Assembly: GCA_964035015.1 (NCBI GenBank)
Contig: OZ035997.1
Location: forward strand, 66,522,904 to 66,586,903
Direction: 5' to 3'
DNA: 64,000 nucleotides
From: Corallium rubrum
Taxonomy: Eukaryota > Cnidaria > Anthozoa > Scleralcyonacea > Coralliidae
Both the position numbers and the translations under genes were made by a program. Below, piece by piece: positions 43,241-53,190 of this stretch (within the stretch, counting starts at the first letter, position 1; each line of letters opens with the position of its first letter). The notes under the pieces were generated by a model, which had not been told where the DNA came from, ran no database searches, and saw only the letters and a program-made list of their open reading frames with translations.

Positions 43241-44159
43241 TATATATATGTGTGAAATAATGAATTAATTTGCTAACGTTTACCGTAACAGTTTTCCTTT
43301 GTTTCCTCTGTCCTTCTTCATACCCCGGTATACAGCGGTAGGATTGATTGTCATAACGGGAACAGTCCTCGGGCTCCTGTCCGCTTTGCTTTTAACTGTC
43401 TTCTTGTTGGACTAAAAATGTACATAAAATGCTAATTTTCAACCATTTCATATCAAAAATGAAGGAAGTAAAAATCTGTGTAATGTTGCGTTGGTGTAAA
43501 AATGTTGTTTTAATCTGCTGAACGTAAGTATAGCGACGAAATATACCAATCCATTTGAATTCTTTTGCAAATTTCGTAAGTTACATTTCACTTTGAACTT
43601 GCTACTTTTTGCTTGCACACCTACGCAAGTCACAAGACAGTTTAACATACGTATTATTTTTTGTTTGAGAGGAAGAAATAGTTTTGCGAGGTCTCAGAGT
43701 CCGACAAAACAAAAACCAACATATCCTCTCATCTTGGATTCACTAAGTCGAGGGGAAAATCACTGATTTAAATCCGTACACCTTCAGAAAAATCACAAAA
43801 AAATCATAAAAAAATAAAAAAATCACGAGAAAAATAAAAAAGTCAAGAGAAAATTCACATGATTTTGTGATCACTTACATTTTTTCAGGAGTGATTTGCC
43901 CCTCGCACTAAGTTAGAATGCAGTAAATGTATTTTTTGCGCAAATAATCAGGAAGTACCTGTTTATTATAATTTTCCTTTTGTCATTGAAACAAAGTAAA
44001 TAAATATAAGTGCGCTTTCATGTTAAAAATCCCGTGACCTTGTATTGCCCGATCAAACTGCGGGAATGCCTATAATAAGAAACCACTCGTTCACAATTAA
44101 CTGCAAAAAATAAATGTAGTTATCTGTCATACTATAATCATGAAAAGTGGAATTTTCAC
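43241..44159. other. Non-coding stretch, nothing recognised
   Basis: Contains an A-rich tract (43790-43865) and no identifiable element. It is the presumed intron between exons 44160-44260 and 42406-42536. Confidence 0.45.
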
Positions 44160-44260
44160 CTTGTTAAACGCCGACACTGCTACCCTTTCTAAAATGGCGA
44201 AGTCTCCAACGTCATCCCACCAATATGGAAAACTCTGCGGATTAAGGATTTCCATAGCTC
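44160..44260 (-). CDS. P-loop protein exon, WWDDV motif
   Basis: 101 bp between the acceptor CACATTTGCAG and donor AACAAG/GTGAAA. The frame AMEILNPQSFPYWWDDVGDF then AILERVAVSAFNK is protein-like, and resembles the stretch after the P-loop in unnamed animal NTPases (WDD, then a V..FN end). Its phase (two extra bases at the start) does not match the phase-0 end of the exon at 44383-44621, so a mini-exon or an indel may intervene. Confidence 0.6.
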
Positions 44261-44382
44261 CTGCAAATGTGCATTCTTCAATGAAAATAAAGATTTGTTT
44301 GCGTGTTAATTTTAAATAACGCCAGACGTACGATCTGTGGTGGAATTCAGTATGGTCGTGATGGCCTAAATATTTAGTTTAC

Positions 44383-44621
44383 CTCAATCTTTTCTTCTTG
44401 TCCAATGACAGCCATAGCTGCTTCCGCAGCTGTTGATTTCCCGGTCACGGGTTTGCCATACGCCATGAGTGGAACACCAACGTAAATACTAGCAAGTTGT
44501 TCGTAATGAACGGCAAACCCTTCACCACCCAAAACTAAAAGCGCCGATGGAAAATTCTCCGCCATATGGGTTTGTTGGACTCTGATCACATGCGTAAGAG
44601 TTTCACCAGCATCAAGGCTTC
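44383..44621 (-). CDS. P-loop NTPase exon
   Basis: 239 bp with acceptor ATATACCCTTTCAG and donor ATTGAG/GTAAAC. It encodes 79 complete codons: TLTHVIRVQQTHMAENFPSA, LLVLGGEGFAVHYEQL, then VPLMAYGKPVTGKSTAAEAA and MAVIG. YGKPVTGKST is a Walker A motif preceded by a hydrophobic strand and an HYE. Similar sequences occur in unnamed multi-exon proteins of cnidarians and fishes; I do not know a function. It is an ATP-binding protein by motif only. Confidence 0.65.
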
Positions 44622-45449
44622 CTGAAAGGGTATATACCCATAAATAAAGTTAGCATGTATGCAGACGCTGATAGACGTTGCTATTGCAACAAGAACATAA
44701 AATCCATATCTTTGAGCTACCGTGTAATGTTCTATTTATTATATGGACAAGAAAATTACGAAAATTACGTGTGGAAGTTATGTTGATTGATGGACAAACT
44801 ACAAGCACTTGACCTAAACCTTTTAGGAAGTACAGATGAAAAATATGAAAAGAGCTTATAGTCCAATTCATGATTTCACACGAAAAACTGAAATAAGCGA
44901 AGTTTCTGGCTCAAATTTACTTCATTTGAACTTACAGCATGCAAAGGAAGGGAATATGTCACTGTCGTGTGGTGACATACGAGATAAACGCCACTCATTC
45001 CCGGATGTAGTGAAGTATGGATTCTACGAGTGTTTTAGTTCCTAGTAATATACTCTTCTCCATATAATAACTCACAATACGCAATGGCCCACATCACCGT
45101 AGGTTCACTTCCCCAAGCATATATGTATATAGAAATATATCTGAAATGTTGAAGCATGGTAGGGCATCTGCTGCGCTTCCAATACTGCAACATGGCGATT
45201 CTGCTAACGACAGGCGCATCGCCCTTCCTTCTTGTAATTGAACCCAAACAAGGAAGGAGTTAACAAGGAGTTCACAAAGAATTAATATGCTGCTGGTTAA
45301 ATTTTCGTACACAATACACTTCAAACAAATGACTATGCATTCTAAGGGTTTTGCTGAGGATGCGAGGTTGCTCTCCTGTTAGAGGCTACATGTCCTGTCT
45401 TGAATTGAGTATAAATGATCTTTGATCTATTTTACTCTGAGTTCCCAAG
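44622..45449. other. Presumed intronic sequence with uncertain coding
   Basis: On the minus strand, KGDAPVVSRIAMLQYWKRSR and WGSEPTVMWAIAYCELL (about 45240-45040) are protein-like but lack convincing splice sites, so I do not call an exon. Nothing else was recognised. Confidence 0.35.
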
Positions 45450-45690
45450 CGGGACTCAAATGCACAGCCTTCTGATCACCAGTGAGACACTCTAACCATT
45501 GAGCTACTGTAGCTTGAATATATATGTGACGCTCTAACCATTGAGCTACTGGGACTCAGATGATTTGAACGTAGGTTGAGTATGTACAACCCACAACCTT
45601 CTGATCACCAGTGAGACGCTCTAACCATGCATTGAGCGACTGGGACTCAGATGATTTGAACGTAGGTTGAATTAGATACTGCTATATGTG
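45450..45690 (-). repeat. Tandem tRNA-like repeats
   Basis: Two to three diverged copies, read on the minus strand, of CAGTAGCTCAATGGTTAGAG (A-box-like) with TCACTGGTGATCAGAAGG. They recur about 130 bp apart together with GGGACTCAGATGATTTGAAC. Probably heads of a tRNA-derived SINE amplified in tandem. Confidence 0.55.
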
Positions 45691-45732
45691 CAAGTATGAT
45701 GATATATGTTAATGACGTAATGCATGTTGTTA

Positions 45733-45841
45733 AAAGAAGAGATGAATATGCTAGCTTGGATATGAGAATTGAGTGAGCTAATTTAGCTCGAAGAACATTT
45801 ACACTCAATCTCACATCTGGGCTAGCATATTCATCTCTTCT
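45733..45841. repeat. Short foldback, 109 bp
   Basis: AGAAGAGATGAATATGCTAG at the left and its exact complement at the right; inner parts (GATATGAGATTGAGT-like) also pair loosely. Confidence 0.75.
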
Positions 45842-46744
45842 CTTATTTTCTGTCTCACTGAAAGCAAAGGCGGCGGCGCAAAGTGCATTCTACGTGACCC
45901 ACTTCATAATGGTGATAACGTATGACTAGTTTAACGTCCGGGTGTCTTCTGCCTAGTTGGATTCCGCATATAGTTTGTGAAATTGTTTCAAACACATATT
46001 GTACACTAGCTTGCGCCACTGATGACTAAACTGTTTAGTCGTCTGTGGAGCTGAAAAGCGTGGTAAAAAATAAAATTGACAAACACATGCAAGGTGTTAA
46101 CTCGGAATGCTAATGAGTAATTAAATCTGCATCTAACTAAACTGGACTAAGCATTTTTCCTCACTTTTAAATTCGTAATTTTTGCCGGGTAAACGCAATA
46201 CAGAAATTAGTGGTTACCACTTTCCCTTTCAAGGCGGACACAAACGCTATTGTTTTTTGGTATTGTTTTTTTTTGTGCTTTTCATATTTTATATAGTCCG
46301 AAATTTCTCTTTGAAATAAAAATTTACAAATTTCTACCCAACATTTCTCATTACACTATCAACGTTTCTTAAATTATAGTTTGACCAAAGTGTTATATGG
46401 AGTCAACCCCTGTCAGAGATACCGGCTCCTTCATGTTATTGGATCAAGTAATTAGATCAAAGAAACTTTGACAGTGAAAGGCATTATGACTAGGTCATGT
46501 CGCATGCTGTGATTGGTCAATTTTTGGTGGGAAACTTTTGCACCAACTGCTACCGAAAAAACGTTCTTAAAAGCATAACGCTATATAATGAACATCCTAA
46601 TAACCCGCGTTTTCTCGGGGGAGTACATTAAGTTAAATGTAATCATTTTCCCCACCATTTAATCGTAAATCGGAGGGGGGTGGGGGGGGGGGGGGTCGGG
46701 CAGTGGTAAGAGGTTTTTACATATTGAATTCGTATAATGAAAAT
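45842..46744. other. Non-coding stretch, G-rich run near the end
   Basis: No coding similarity. A G-rich run at 46671-46698 (GGGGGG T then 14 G) could form a G-quadruplex. Confidence 0.5.
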
Positions 46745-46774
46745 TTACTGATGGAATATGTGCACAGGACTTAC

Positions 46775-46932
46775 TTGAACTGGAAACACCCGGTGAGCGT
46801 TATCAGATGACGTGTATTCGTTGCATAACTCTTTCATATACTGCGGTAAATATTGCTCTTTAAGTGGTGCAGTCACAGCTTTGTCAATTTGAAGACATTC
46901 ATTATGGCCATTTGCGTTGACGTGTCTTTCCA
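46775..46932 (-). CDS. Candidate exon upstream of the P-loop exons
   Basis: The frame from an ATG at 46933 reads ERHVNANGHNECLQIDKAVT, then PLKEQYLPQYMKEL and AHRVFPVQ, and meets GTAAGT at 46774. The start could instead be a splice acceptor (GGAAAG). Same strand as the P-loop exons. The neighbouring gypsy element is then inside the intron upstream of it. Unrecognised family. Confidence 0.45.
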
Positions 46933-47114
46933 TGTTAGAAAATAGGATTTCCTATCAGTATGAATAAGAATGGTTAAATGAAATTAATACAACCGAAGTT
47001 AAATACAACCGAACATGCAGTATATCCACTGTCAAAGTGAAAAACGTGGACTACTAAAACATTCGTTTGACAGTATGAAAGACTCAGTTAAGTAGATTTC
47101 TTAATCGTGCACAG

Positions 47115-47220
47115 TGTAATGTGATCTGTTTAACATTCAAGTATTAACTAATGACGTAATTAGCTACATGTATATAAACTAATGGGATTTATAATAAAGC
47201 CTCTTTTCAACATTACTACA
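47115..47220 (+). repeat. Gypsy 5' LTR (106 bp)
   Basis: Starts TGTAATGTGATCTG and ends ACATTACTACA (TG...CA). It contains ATGTATATAAAC (TATA-like) and AATAAAGC (polyadenylation signal), so promoter and terminator functions fit into a very short LTR. Confidence 0.95.
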
Positions 47221-47236
47221 TGGTAGCAGCGGTCGG
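47221..47236 (+). promoter_or_regulatory. Primer binding site, initiator-Met tRNA type
   Basis: TGGTAGCAGCGGTCGG directly follows the LTR. The complement of the animal initiator tRNA-Met 3' end is TGGTAGCAGAGGATGG, so 13 of 16 positions agree, including the first nine. Confidence 0.7.
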
Positions 47237-47352
47237 AAATTCGAGTTGTTATAGCGTAAAAGCACAAAAGCGAAGAGAAATCGCAAAACGGATCGAACAG
47301 AGCATCAGAAACCTATGCCAACACATTTGTTGGGAATATATTCTTCAAGGAA

Positions 47353-48129
47353 ATGTCAGACGCTGAACAAGTAAACGAAGGAACGCTCGTGCGAAGTTTC
47401 ACAACATATCAAGTAACACCTCCATCAAAATTTTCATTTAAATCGTCGGAGTGGACCCGATGGATTCGTCGTTTTGAGAGATTCAGAATAGCCACAGAGT
47501 TAGACAAGAAAGATGAGGAGAAACAAGTCAACGCGCTTATTTACACCATGGGCGACGAGGCGGACGACATCATAACATCGTTCGGTCTTGATGAAGGTGA
47601 AATGAAAAGCTACAAAACCGTGAAGAACAAGTTCGAAGACCACTTTATCGCCAAAAGAAATGTAATTTTCGAAAGAGCGAAGTTCAACGTCCGAGTTCAA
47701 AACGAAGGCGGACCAGTGGAAAGCTTCATCACCGACCTGCATTGTCTCGCCAAATATTGCGAATTTGGTGCACTTAAAGATCAGTTAATACGCGATCGCA
47801 TCGTCGTCGGACTGCAAAACAAGAAACTATCCGAGAAGCTACAGCTCGATCCGAACCTAACATTAGCGAAAGCTATGGCTCAAGCTAGACAGAGCGAAGA
47901 AGTTAAGAAGCAACAAAGCTTTATTCACGGACCAAAGTCTACCGGAAACGACGAACACAACATTGATGACATCTCTAAGAATAGAAGACAACGACACCCG
48001 CGTGAGAAATTCACCAAACAATTCGAAAGAAGACAAAGCACTGGCAAATCAGATGGCAAAAGTAAATGTACCCGATGCTCGGGACCAGCACATTCATGGC
48101 AAATGTGCCCCGAGCGACTCCATTTGTAA
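47353..48129 (+). CDS. Gypsy Gag with first zinc knuckle
   Basis: Gag of the gypsy element, 258 codons from ATG at 47353. Residues 30-200 form a retrotransposon Gag capsid domain (WTRWIRRFERFR, ALIYTMGDEADDI, FEDHFIAKRNVIFERAKF, FITDLHCLAKYCEFG, LIRDRIVVGL). A basic stretch follows, then the zinc knuckle CTRCSGPAHSWQMC (CX2CX4HX4C) near residues 238-251. The frame ends eight codons later. A second knuckle lies in the +1 frame (CNKCAKKGHWAKAC, about 48130-48171), so the pair is split between two frames. Confidence 0.88.
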   Translation: MSDAEQVNEGTLVRSFTTYQVTPPSKFSFKSSEWTRWIRRFERFRIATELDKKDEEKQVNALIYTMGDEADDIITSFGLDEGEMKSYKTVKNKFEDHFIAKRNVIFERAKFNVRVQNEGGPVESFITDLHCLAKYCEFGALKDQLIRDRIVVGLQNKKLSEKLQLDPNLTLAKAMAQARQSEEVKKQQSFIHGPKSTGNDEHNIDDISKNRRQRHPREKFTKQFERRQSTGKSDGKSKCTRCSGPAHSWQMCPERLHL

Positions 48130-49300
48130 CAAATGCGCGAAAAAGGGACATTGGGCCAAAGCGTGTCGAAGCCAAGTTATTAATCAACAATACCGCAACA
48201 AAAAGATTAACGAAATTTCCCGCCAAGAGATTGAGGAAAGTTCATCCGAAGAAGATGCCTATTTTATGGGGGAAATCGTAAACCTCGACGCTGTCGGTAA
48301 TTCCTCCAACAAGCCATGGACCGCAGACATCGAGATAAACAAAACAGCCTTCTCGTTCAAAATCGACAGCGGCGCAGATGTCACGGTGATGCCCCTCACA
48401 GCATATCAACAAACCAAACCAAAACTACCCCTCAAGCCGACTGGGAAAATACTTATGGGCCCATGCAACTACAAAATGGACTGCATAGGAACATTTACGG
48501 TAGAGCTATGTCACGATGACAGAACAACTAGTGAGGAAATATTCGTCATCAAAGGACTAGAAAGATCACTATTAGGACGACAGGCAGCTCAACGTCTGAA
48601 GTTAATCAACCGTGTCGATACTCTCAACAGCACTGAAATGAAAGTAAGGATCAAAGAAAAGTATCCGAACCTCTTCACCGGCCTTGGACAAATGAAAGAC
48701 CAAGAGTACGACATCAAAGTTAGGGAAAACGCAACACCTTTCGCAATTACCGTTCCTAGACAAGTCCCGATACCACTTCGCAAAGAAACCGAGCTAGAGT
48801 TACAACGAATGCAACGAAACGGAGTAATATCTCGAGTTGATGAGCCTACCGACTGGTGTGCCCCGATGGTCGTAACGCCAAAAGGCAACGGCAAAGTCCG
48901 AGTATGTGTAGACCTCACAAAGCTCAACCAGTTCGTGCAACGCGAAAACCGGAGCTCAACACTTTTCACGATTAGATGCCAACTCCGGATTCTGGCAAAT
49001 CAAACTGTCAGAGAGATCAAGACCCTTAACAACGTTCATCACACCGTGGGGACGATATTGCTTCAACGTCCTTCCTTTTGGAATAAGTTCCGGATCTGAA
49101 AAGTTTCAGAAGTGCATGAGCCAAATTCTAGAAGGCTTAGATGGTGCTGAATGCAACATTGACGATGTTCTCATCTATGGCAGAACACAAGAGGAACACG
49201 ACCAACGATTGGAAGCGGTTCTCCAATGACTCAGCAACGCCAAGGTCACACTAAATCCCGAGAAGTGTGTTTTCAACGTCTCAAGCGTGAAATTCCTAGG
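48106..49300 (+). pseudogene. Gypsy protease and reverse transcriptase (broken)
   Basis: The frame open from 47963 becomes meaningful at the second zinc knuckle. Protease: FSFKIDSGADVTVMP (catalytic DSGA, about 48355-48399) and SLLGRQAAQRL. Reverse transcriptase starts VPIPLRKETELELQRM, WCAPMVVTPKGNGKVRVCVD. Near 48950 a deletion of about 45-60 bases removes the region before LDANSGFWQIKLS and shifts the frame. The rest (LPFGISSGSEKFQ, CNIDDVLIYG with the catalytic IDD) reads in another frame, and a TGA at 49227-49229 stands where Arg is expected. The element cannot make a normal polymerase. Confidence 0.88.
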
Positions 49301-51272
49301 TCAGATCGTGGGAGCTGATGGCATCAAACCAGATCCAGAGAAAGTACAAGCAATCCTTGGTATGCCTCACCCAACCAACCTGCATGAAGTTCGCTCCTTC
49401 TTAGGAATGGTAAACCAATTTAGCAAGTTCACCACCAACCTCGCTGACCTGACCAAGCCCATCCGTGAGCTGTTAGTCAAGAATACCGCATGGACATGGG
49501 GACCTCCACAGCACGATGCTTTCAACAAAGTCAAAACGGCCCTGACAACAGCACCTGTGTTAACCTTGTATGACCCCAACAAAGAAACGAAGATAGCAGC
49601 CGATGCTTCGTCATACGGCCTCGGAGCAGTCCTATTACAAGAAGAAGAACCAGGCACCTGGAAACCTGTATCCTTTATATCCCGATCCATGACAGACACT
49701 GAGTCCAAGTATGCTCAGATAGAAAAAGAAGCCCTCGCGGTTACTTGGGCTTGTGAACGTTTAAGCATGTATATTATTGGGAAATCGATAACGATAGAAA
49801 CTGACCATAAACCATTGGTACCTCTACTAACCAAGCATACCATCGACAAGTTACCACCAAGATTGCAACGATACAAGATGCGGTTAATGAGATTCCACCT
49901 TAAAGATGTTCAACATGTACCTGGAAAGCTACACTACACAGCCGACACCCTGTCACGGAAGATAGCAGAGCAACAAACAGCTCAACCAGTCATCGAGGAA
50001 GATCAAATGGATGCCTACATTGCAAGTGTAATCAAAGCCCTGCCAGCATCAGACCCAAAGTTGAGAGAAATCCAACAAGCACAAGATCAGGATAAAGTAT
50101 GCCAGGAGATAAAGAAACACTGTTTAAATGGCTGGCCAGACAAAAACCAAATCAGCAACGCCATGAAACCATACTGGCAAGTACGCGGAGAGCTAACCAT
50201 CGTTCAGGGGATACTGCTAAAAGGAACAAGACTAGTCATTCCAGCCAGCATGCAATGCCAAACCCTCAACCAAATACATGAAGGACACCAAGGTATCACC
50301 AAATGCCGAGAACGTGCCAAGATATCTGTGTGGTGGCCAGGACTCAGCGCACAAATCAAAGAACTGGTCGAAAATTGCAAGACATGCAGCCAACACAGAC
50401 AACAGCATCCAGAACCACTCCTACCAACGCCACTTCCTGAACGACCGTGGAAACTGATTGCAACCGACCTCTTCATCCTAAAGAAGATGACCTACCTACT
50501 CGTCGTAGACTATTATTCCCGCTACGTCGAAGTCATAACATTACCCAAAAGCACAAGTTCATCTACAGTCATCCAAGCATTGAAGACAATCTACGCCAGA
50601 CATGGTGTTCCTGACGAGGTACGTTCAGATAATGGTCCTCAATACCACAGTGAAGAATTTGCCCAATTTGCAAAGGAGTGGGGATTCAAACACACCACGA
50701 GTAGCCCCCGATACCCCCAAGCGAACGGAGAAGTGGAGCGTGCAGTAAGGACGGTGAAAGAAATTTTGAAGAAAGAGAATGATCCAACAAAGGCGCTACT
50801 GGCATACAAATCCACACCATTAGCAAGCGGATACTCGCCAGCAGAACTCCTTATGGGAAGAAAGATAAAGTCAACAATTCCAATCATGCCAGAACAGTTA
50901 GAACCCAAACTGCCAGACCAGAAACACTTCAAAGAAAAGGAAGAAGTCTACAGATCAAAGCAGAAGAACAACTTTGACAATCGCCACAAAGCACATCCAC
51001 TGGCACCTCTACCATCAGGTGCAACAGTCTACATCACAGACATGGATTGTACCGGCACAGTCATCAAGCCATCGAAGAAGCCAAGATCATACCTAGTGGA
51101 TACGCCTGCCACAGTAGTTAGACGAAACCGAGTACAACTGCGGAATATCCCGAATAACACAGACGAGAAACAAGACGAACAGAAACCAATACCATCGCTA
51201 AATATAAATAGTAGACCAAAGAGAATTAAGAAATTGTCATTAAAAGCAAGGGAGAACCTTGGGCTGAAGTGA
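49287..51272 (+). CDS. Gypsy RNase H and integrase
   Basis: 661 open codons continuing the reverse transcriptase thumb (VKFLGQIVGADG). RNase H: KIAADASSYGLGAVLLQ, then EKEALAVTWACE and ETDHKPLV (catalytic acidic residues). Integrase: zinc-binding HEGHQG...CKTC (H2C2, about 50277-50387), then the DDE core with TDLF (D, near 50463), RSDNGPQYHSEEF (D, near 50626) and NGEVERAVRTVKE (E, near 50731). The C-terminal part has YITDMDCTGTVI and VVRRNRVQLR and ends with a basic tail (RPKRIKKLS). Intact from here to the stop at 51272. Confidence 0.9.
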   Translation: MKFLGQIVGADGIKPDPEKVQAILGMPHPTNLHEVRSFLGMVNQFSKFTTNLADLTKPIRELLVKNTAWTWGPPQHDAFNKVKTALTTAPVLTLYDPNKETKIAADASSYGLGAVLLQEEEPGTWKPVSFISRSMTDTESKYAQIEKEALAVTWACERLSMYIIGKSITIETDHKPLVPLLTKHTIDKLPPRLQRYKMRLMRFHLKDVQHVPGKLHYTADTLSRKIAEQQTAQPVIEEDQMDAYIASVIKALPASDPKLREIQQAQDQDKVCQEIKKHCLNGWPDKNQISNAMKPYWQVRGELTIVQGILLKGTRLVIPASMQCQTLNQIHEGHQGITKCRERAKISVWWPGLSAQIKELVENCKTCSQHRQQHPEPLLPTPLPERPWKLIATDLFILKKMTYLLVVDYYSRYVEVITLPKSTSSSTVIQALKTIYARHGVPDEVRSDNGPQYHSEEFAQFAKEWGFKHTTSSPRYPQANGEVERAVRTVKEILKKENDPTKALLAYKSTPLASGYSPAELLMGRKIKSTIPIMPEQLEPKLPDQKHFKEKEEVYRSKQKNNFDNRHKAHPLAPLPSGATVYITDMDCTGTVIKPSKKPRSYLVDTPATVVRRNRVQLRNIPNNTDEKQDEQKPIPSLNINSRPKRIKKLSLKARENLGLK

Positions 51273-51365
51273 CAGTTAAGATAAGTAAAAAAAACCCTGA
51301 ATTGACACCAATTTAACACTGAAGTTAAAGACAGAACAATATTGATATTATGTTTTAAAATATTC

Positions 51366-51377
51366 CAAAAAGGGAGA
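51366..51377 (+). promoter_or_regulatory. Polypurine tract
   Basis: AAAAAGGGAGA directly before the 3' LTR, the expected plus-strand primer. Confidence 0.8.
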
Positions 51378-51483
51378 TGTAATGTGATCTGTTTAATATT
51401 CAAGTATTAACTAATGACGTAATTAGCTACATGTATATAAACTAATGGGATTTATAATAAAGCCTCTTTTCAACATTACTACA
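51378..51483 (+). repeat. Gypsy 3' LTR (106 bp)
   Basis: Identical to the 5' LTR except for one C/T difference (AACATT versus AATATT). Confidence 0.95.
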
Positions 51484-51606
51484 CACAGCAAAAGCAACAA
51501 CAAAGAATATGAGCTATAACAAGAGTTGCAATTCCCTGGTATATATATATAAGCAATTCGATAAACACCTGCAAAGGTAGATGTCAACACCTTTTTTAGT
51601 ACTCAC

Positions 51607-51895
51607 CTTTTTTTTCACTTTCGTCATTGTCGGCGCTTTGAGAGGAACAAACTGACTCTTTTGGGATTATATCTAAAAGGAAGCCATCGGCACTTGTTGC
51701 GTTTGGAGTTCTGGCCACATAACCCGTGCACTTTATCGAGAAATTTGTAACTGATATAAAGGACTGTCCTTTCCTAAATCCATCCCGAAGACTGGTCTGT
51801 GCTTGCAAGGGAAACAATTTCTTCAAAAGATTCATCAAGAATGCCAGCCATCGTTCTAGTTCGACTCGGCGATGAAGTGACTGCTCAATGATCAT
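51607..51895 (-). CDS. Candidate exon ending at AAAG/GTGAGT
   Basis: Minus-strand open frame of about 96 codons reaching a good donor at 51606. It reads MIIEQSLHRRVELERWLAFL, then TSLRDGFRKGQSFISVTNFS and IKCTGYVARTPN. A second frame begins MAGILDESFEEIVSLASTDQ and also looks protein-like before a stop, so the true frame is uncertain. It may be the first or an early exon of the same minus-strand gene as the exons at 46.9-42.4 kb, with the gypsy element in between. Confidence 0.4.
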
Positions 51896-52189
51896 CCGCT
51901 ACGGAGATGGGTATGTATGTAGCTTGCGGGTAAAAAGTTAGACGTATTATGGGTAAGAGCACGGTCAGAGATAAAAGCAAGTAGCCAAGCTGGATGCGAG
52001 GAAAGAGCCGAAATTACTCAAAAGGAACCACTCAATTACACATTAACACCTTATTTCTTGAAGTACCGCAGAATCTCTTGTGCTATTAACTTGCCGATCT
52101 GGGCTCTTCCTAAGTGTAAGCATGCCTCAATATGGGTGTGTCTATAGACTATAGAACCATACATAACTATGCCTCAATATGGGTGTGTA

Positions 52190-53190
52190 TTGTCTGTATC
52201 TCTATAGAACCTATAGAGACCATAGAACGTATAGAACATATAGAACCTATAGAACTTATAGAGACCATTGTTACGGATATGCCTATCCTTATAAAAGACA
52301 GTTAATTAACTAGATGTAATTTGATCACTGAACACTTAATAAGTACTTGTGATCAATAGTACATACTTGTTACTTAGCATGAGTCAGTTATGATGACATT
52401 TAGTAATTACGTAAATATATTATATATAGAATGAAGTATGTTACTATAACTATATACTCCAGAAACTATATAAGCAGCCTTCGAACAGTTCTCAGGCATG
52501 CATATGTATGAGTGAGCTATATGTATCAAAGTGGTTACAAAGTCAGTCCTGGAGTTCCTGCCGTTGGTTTTATTATTCCTTCCTTTTCAAGTCCATACGG
52601 ATTGTTATACCTGTTGCCATCTTCTATTGACTGTTTCGTTGTGCACAGACGACAGATACGTTTCTGAACTTTAGTTTAGTTTTAATCTTTATATACATTT
52701 TCAATATCTGTTCTACGTTTCTTGTTAATTAAATATATAATTGTGAAAACCAAACAGCTGAGGTTACACTTTTTGTTGCGTATAGCGGTCACGTAACACT
52801 ATAGAACCTATAGTGACTATAGAACCTATAGAGACTATAGAACCTATAGCACCTATAGAACTTATGGAGACTATAGAACCTATAGAAGTTATAGAAACTA
52901 TAGAACCTATAGAACCTATAGAGACTATAGAACCTATAGTGACTATAGAACCTATAGAGGCTATATAACCTATAGAGACTATAGAACCTATAGTGACTAT
53001 ACAGAACCTATATATAGAGACTATAGAACCTATAGAGACTATATAACCTAGAGACTATAGAACCTAGAGACTATAGAACCTATAGAGGCTATAGAGACTA
53101 TAGAACCTTTGAGAGTGTAGAACCTATAGACTATAGAACCTATAGTAACTATACAGAACCTATAGGGACTTTAGAACACTGTAGAACCTA
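52190..53190. repeat. TATAGAACC/TATAGAGAC minisatellite, left arm
   Basis: Irregular tandem repeats of CTATAGAACCTATAGAGA at 52190-52268 and 52799-53190, interrupted by the solo LTR. The motif is itself nearly palindromic (CTATAG). Confidence 0.9.
52269..52798 (+). mobile_element. Candidate solo LTR (530 bp)
   Basis: A block foreign to the minisatellite, starting TGTTACGGATATG and ending GCGGTCACGTAACA, so its ends form the inverted pair TGTTAC/GTAACA. It has CTATATAAGCAGCC (TATA-like). The flanks (CCAT and CTAT) do not give a clean duplication. Orientation is inferred from the TATA-like box. Confidence 0.55.

Larger units (their letters stand above)
47110..51488 (+). mobile_element. Ty3/gypsy retrotransposon with target duplication
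   Basis: A full-length element bounded by two 106-bp LTRs and the 5-bp duplication CACAG (47110-47114 and 51484-51488). The order gag, protease, reverse transcriptase, RNase H, integrase is that of Ty3/gypsy. The LTRs differ at one position, which points to a young insertion. Even so, the pol frame is broken by a deletion and a stop codon. It lacks an env-like ORF. Confidence 0.95.

Noticed and set aside
44836..45045. 69-codon plus-strand frame with plausible composition
   Set aside because: No splice sites or similarity that I recognise, and it lies opposite the presumed intron of the P-loop gene.
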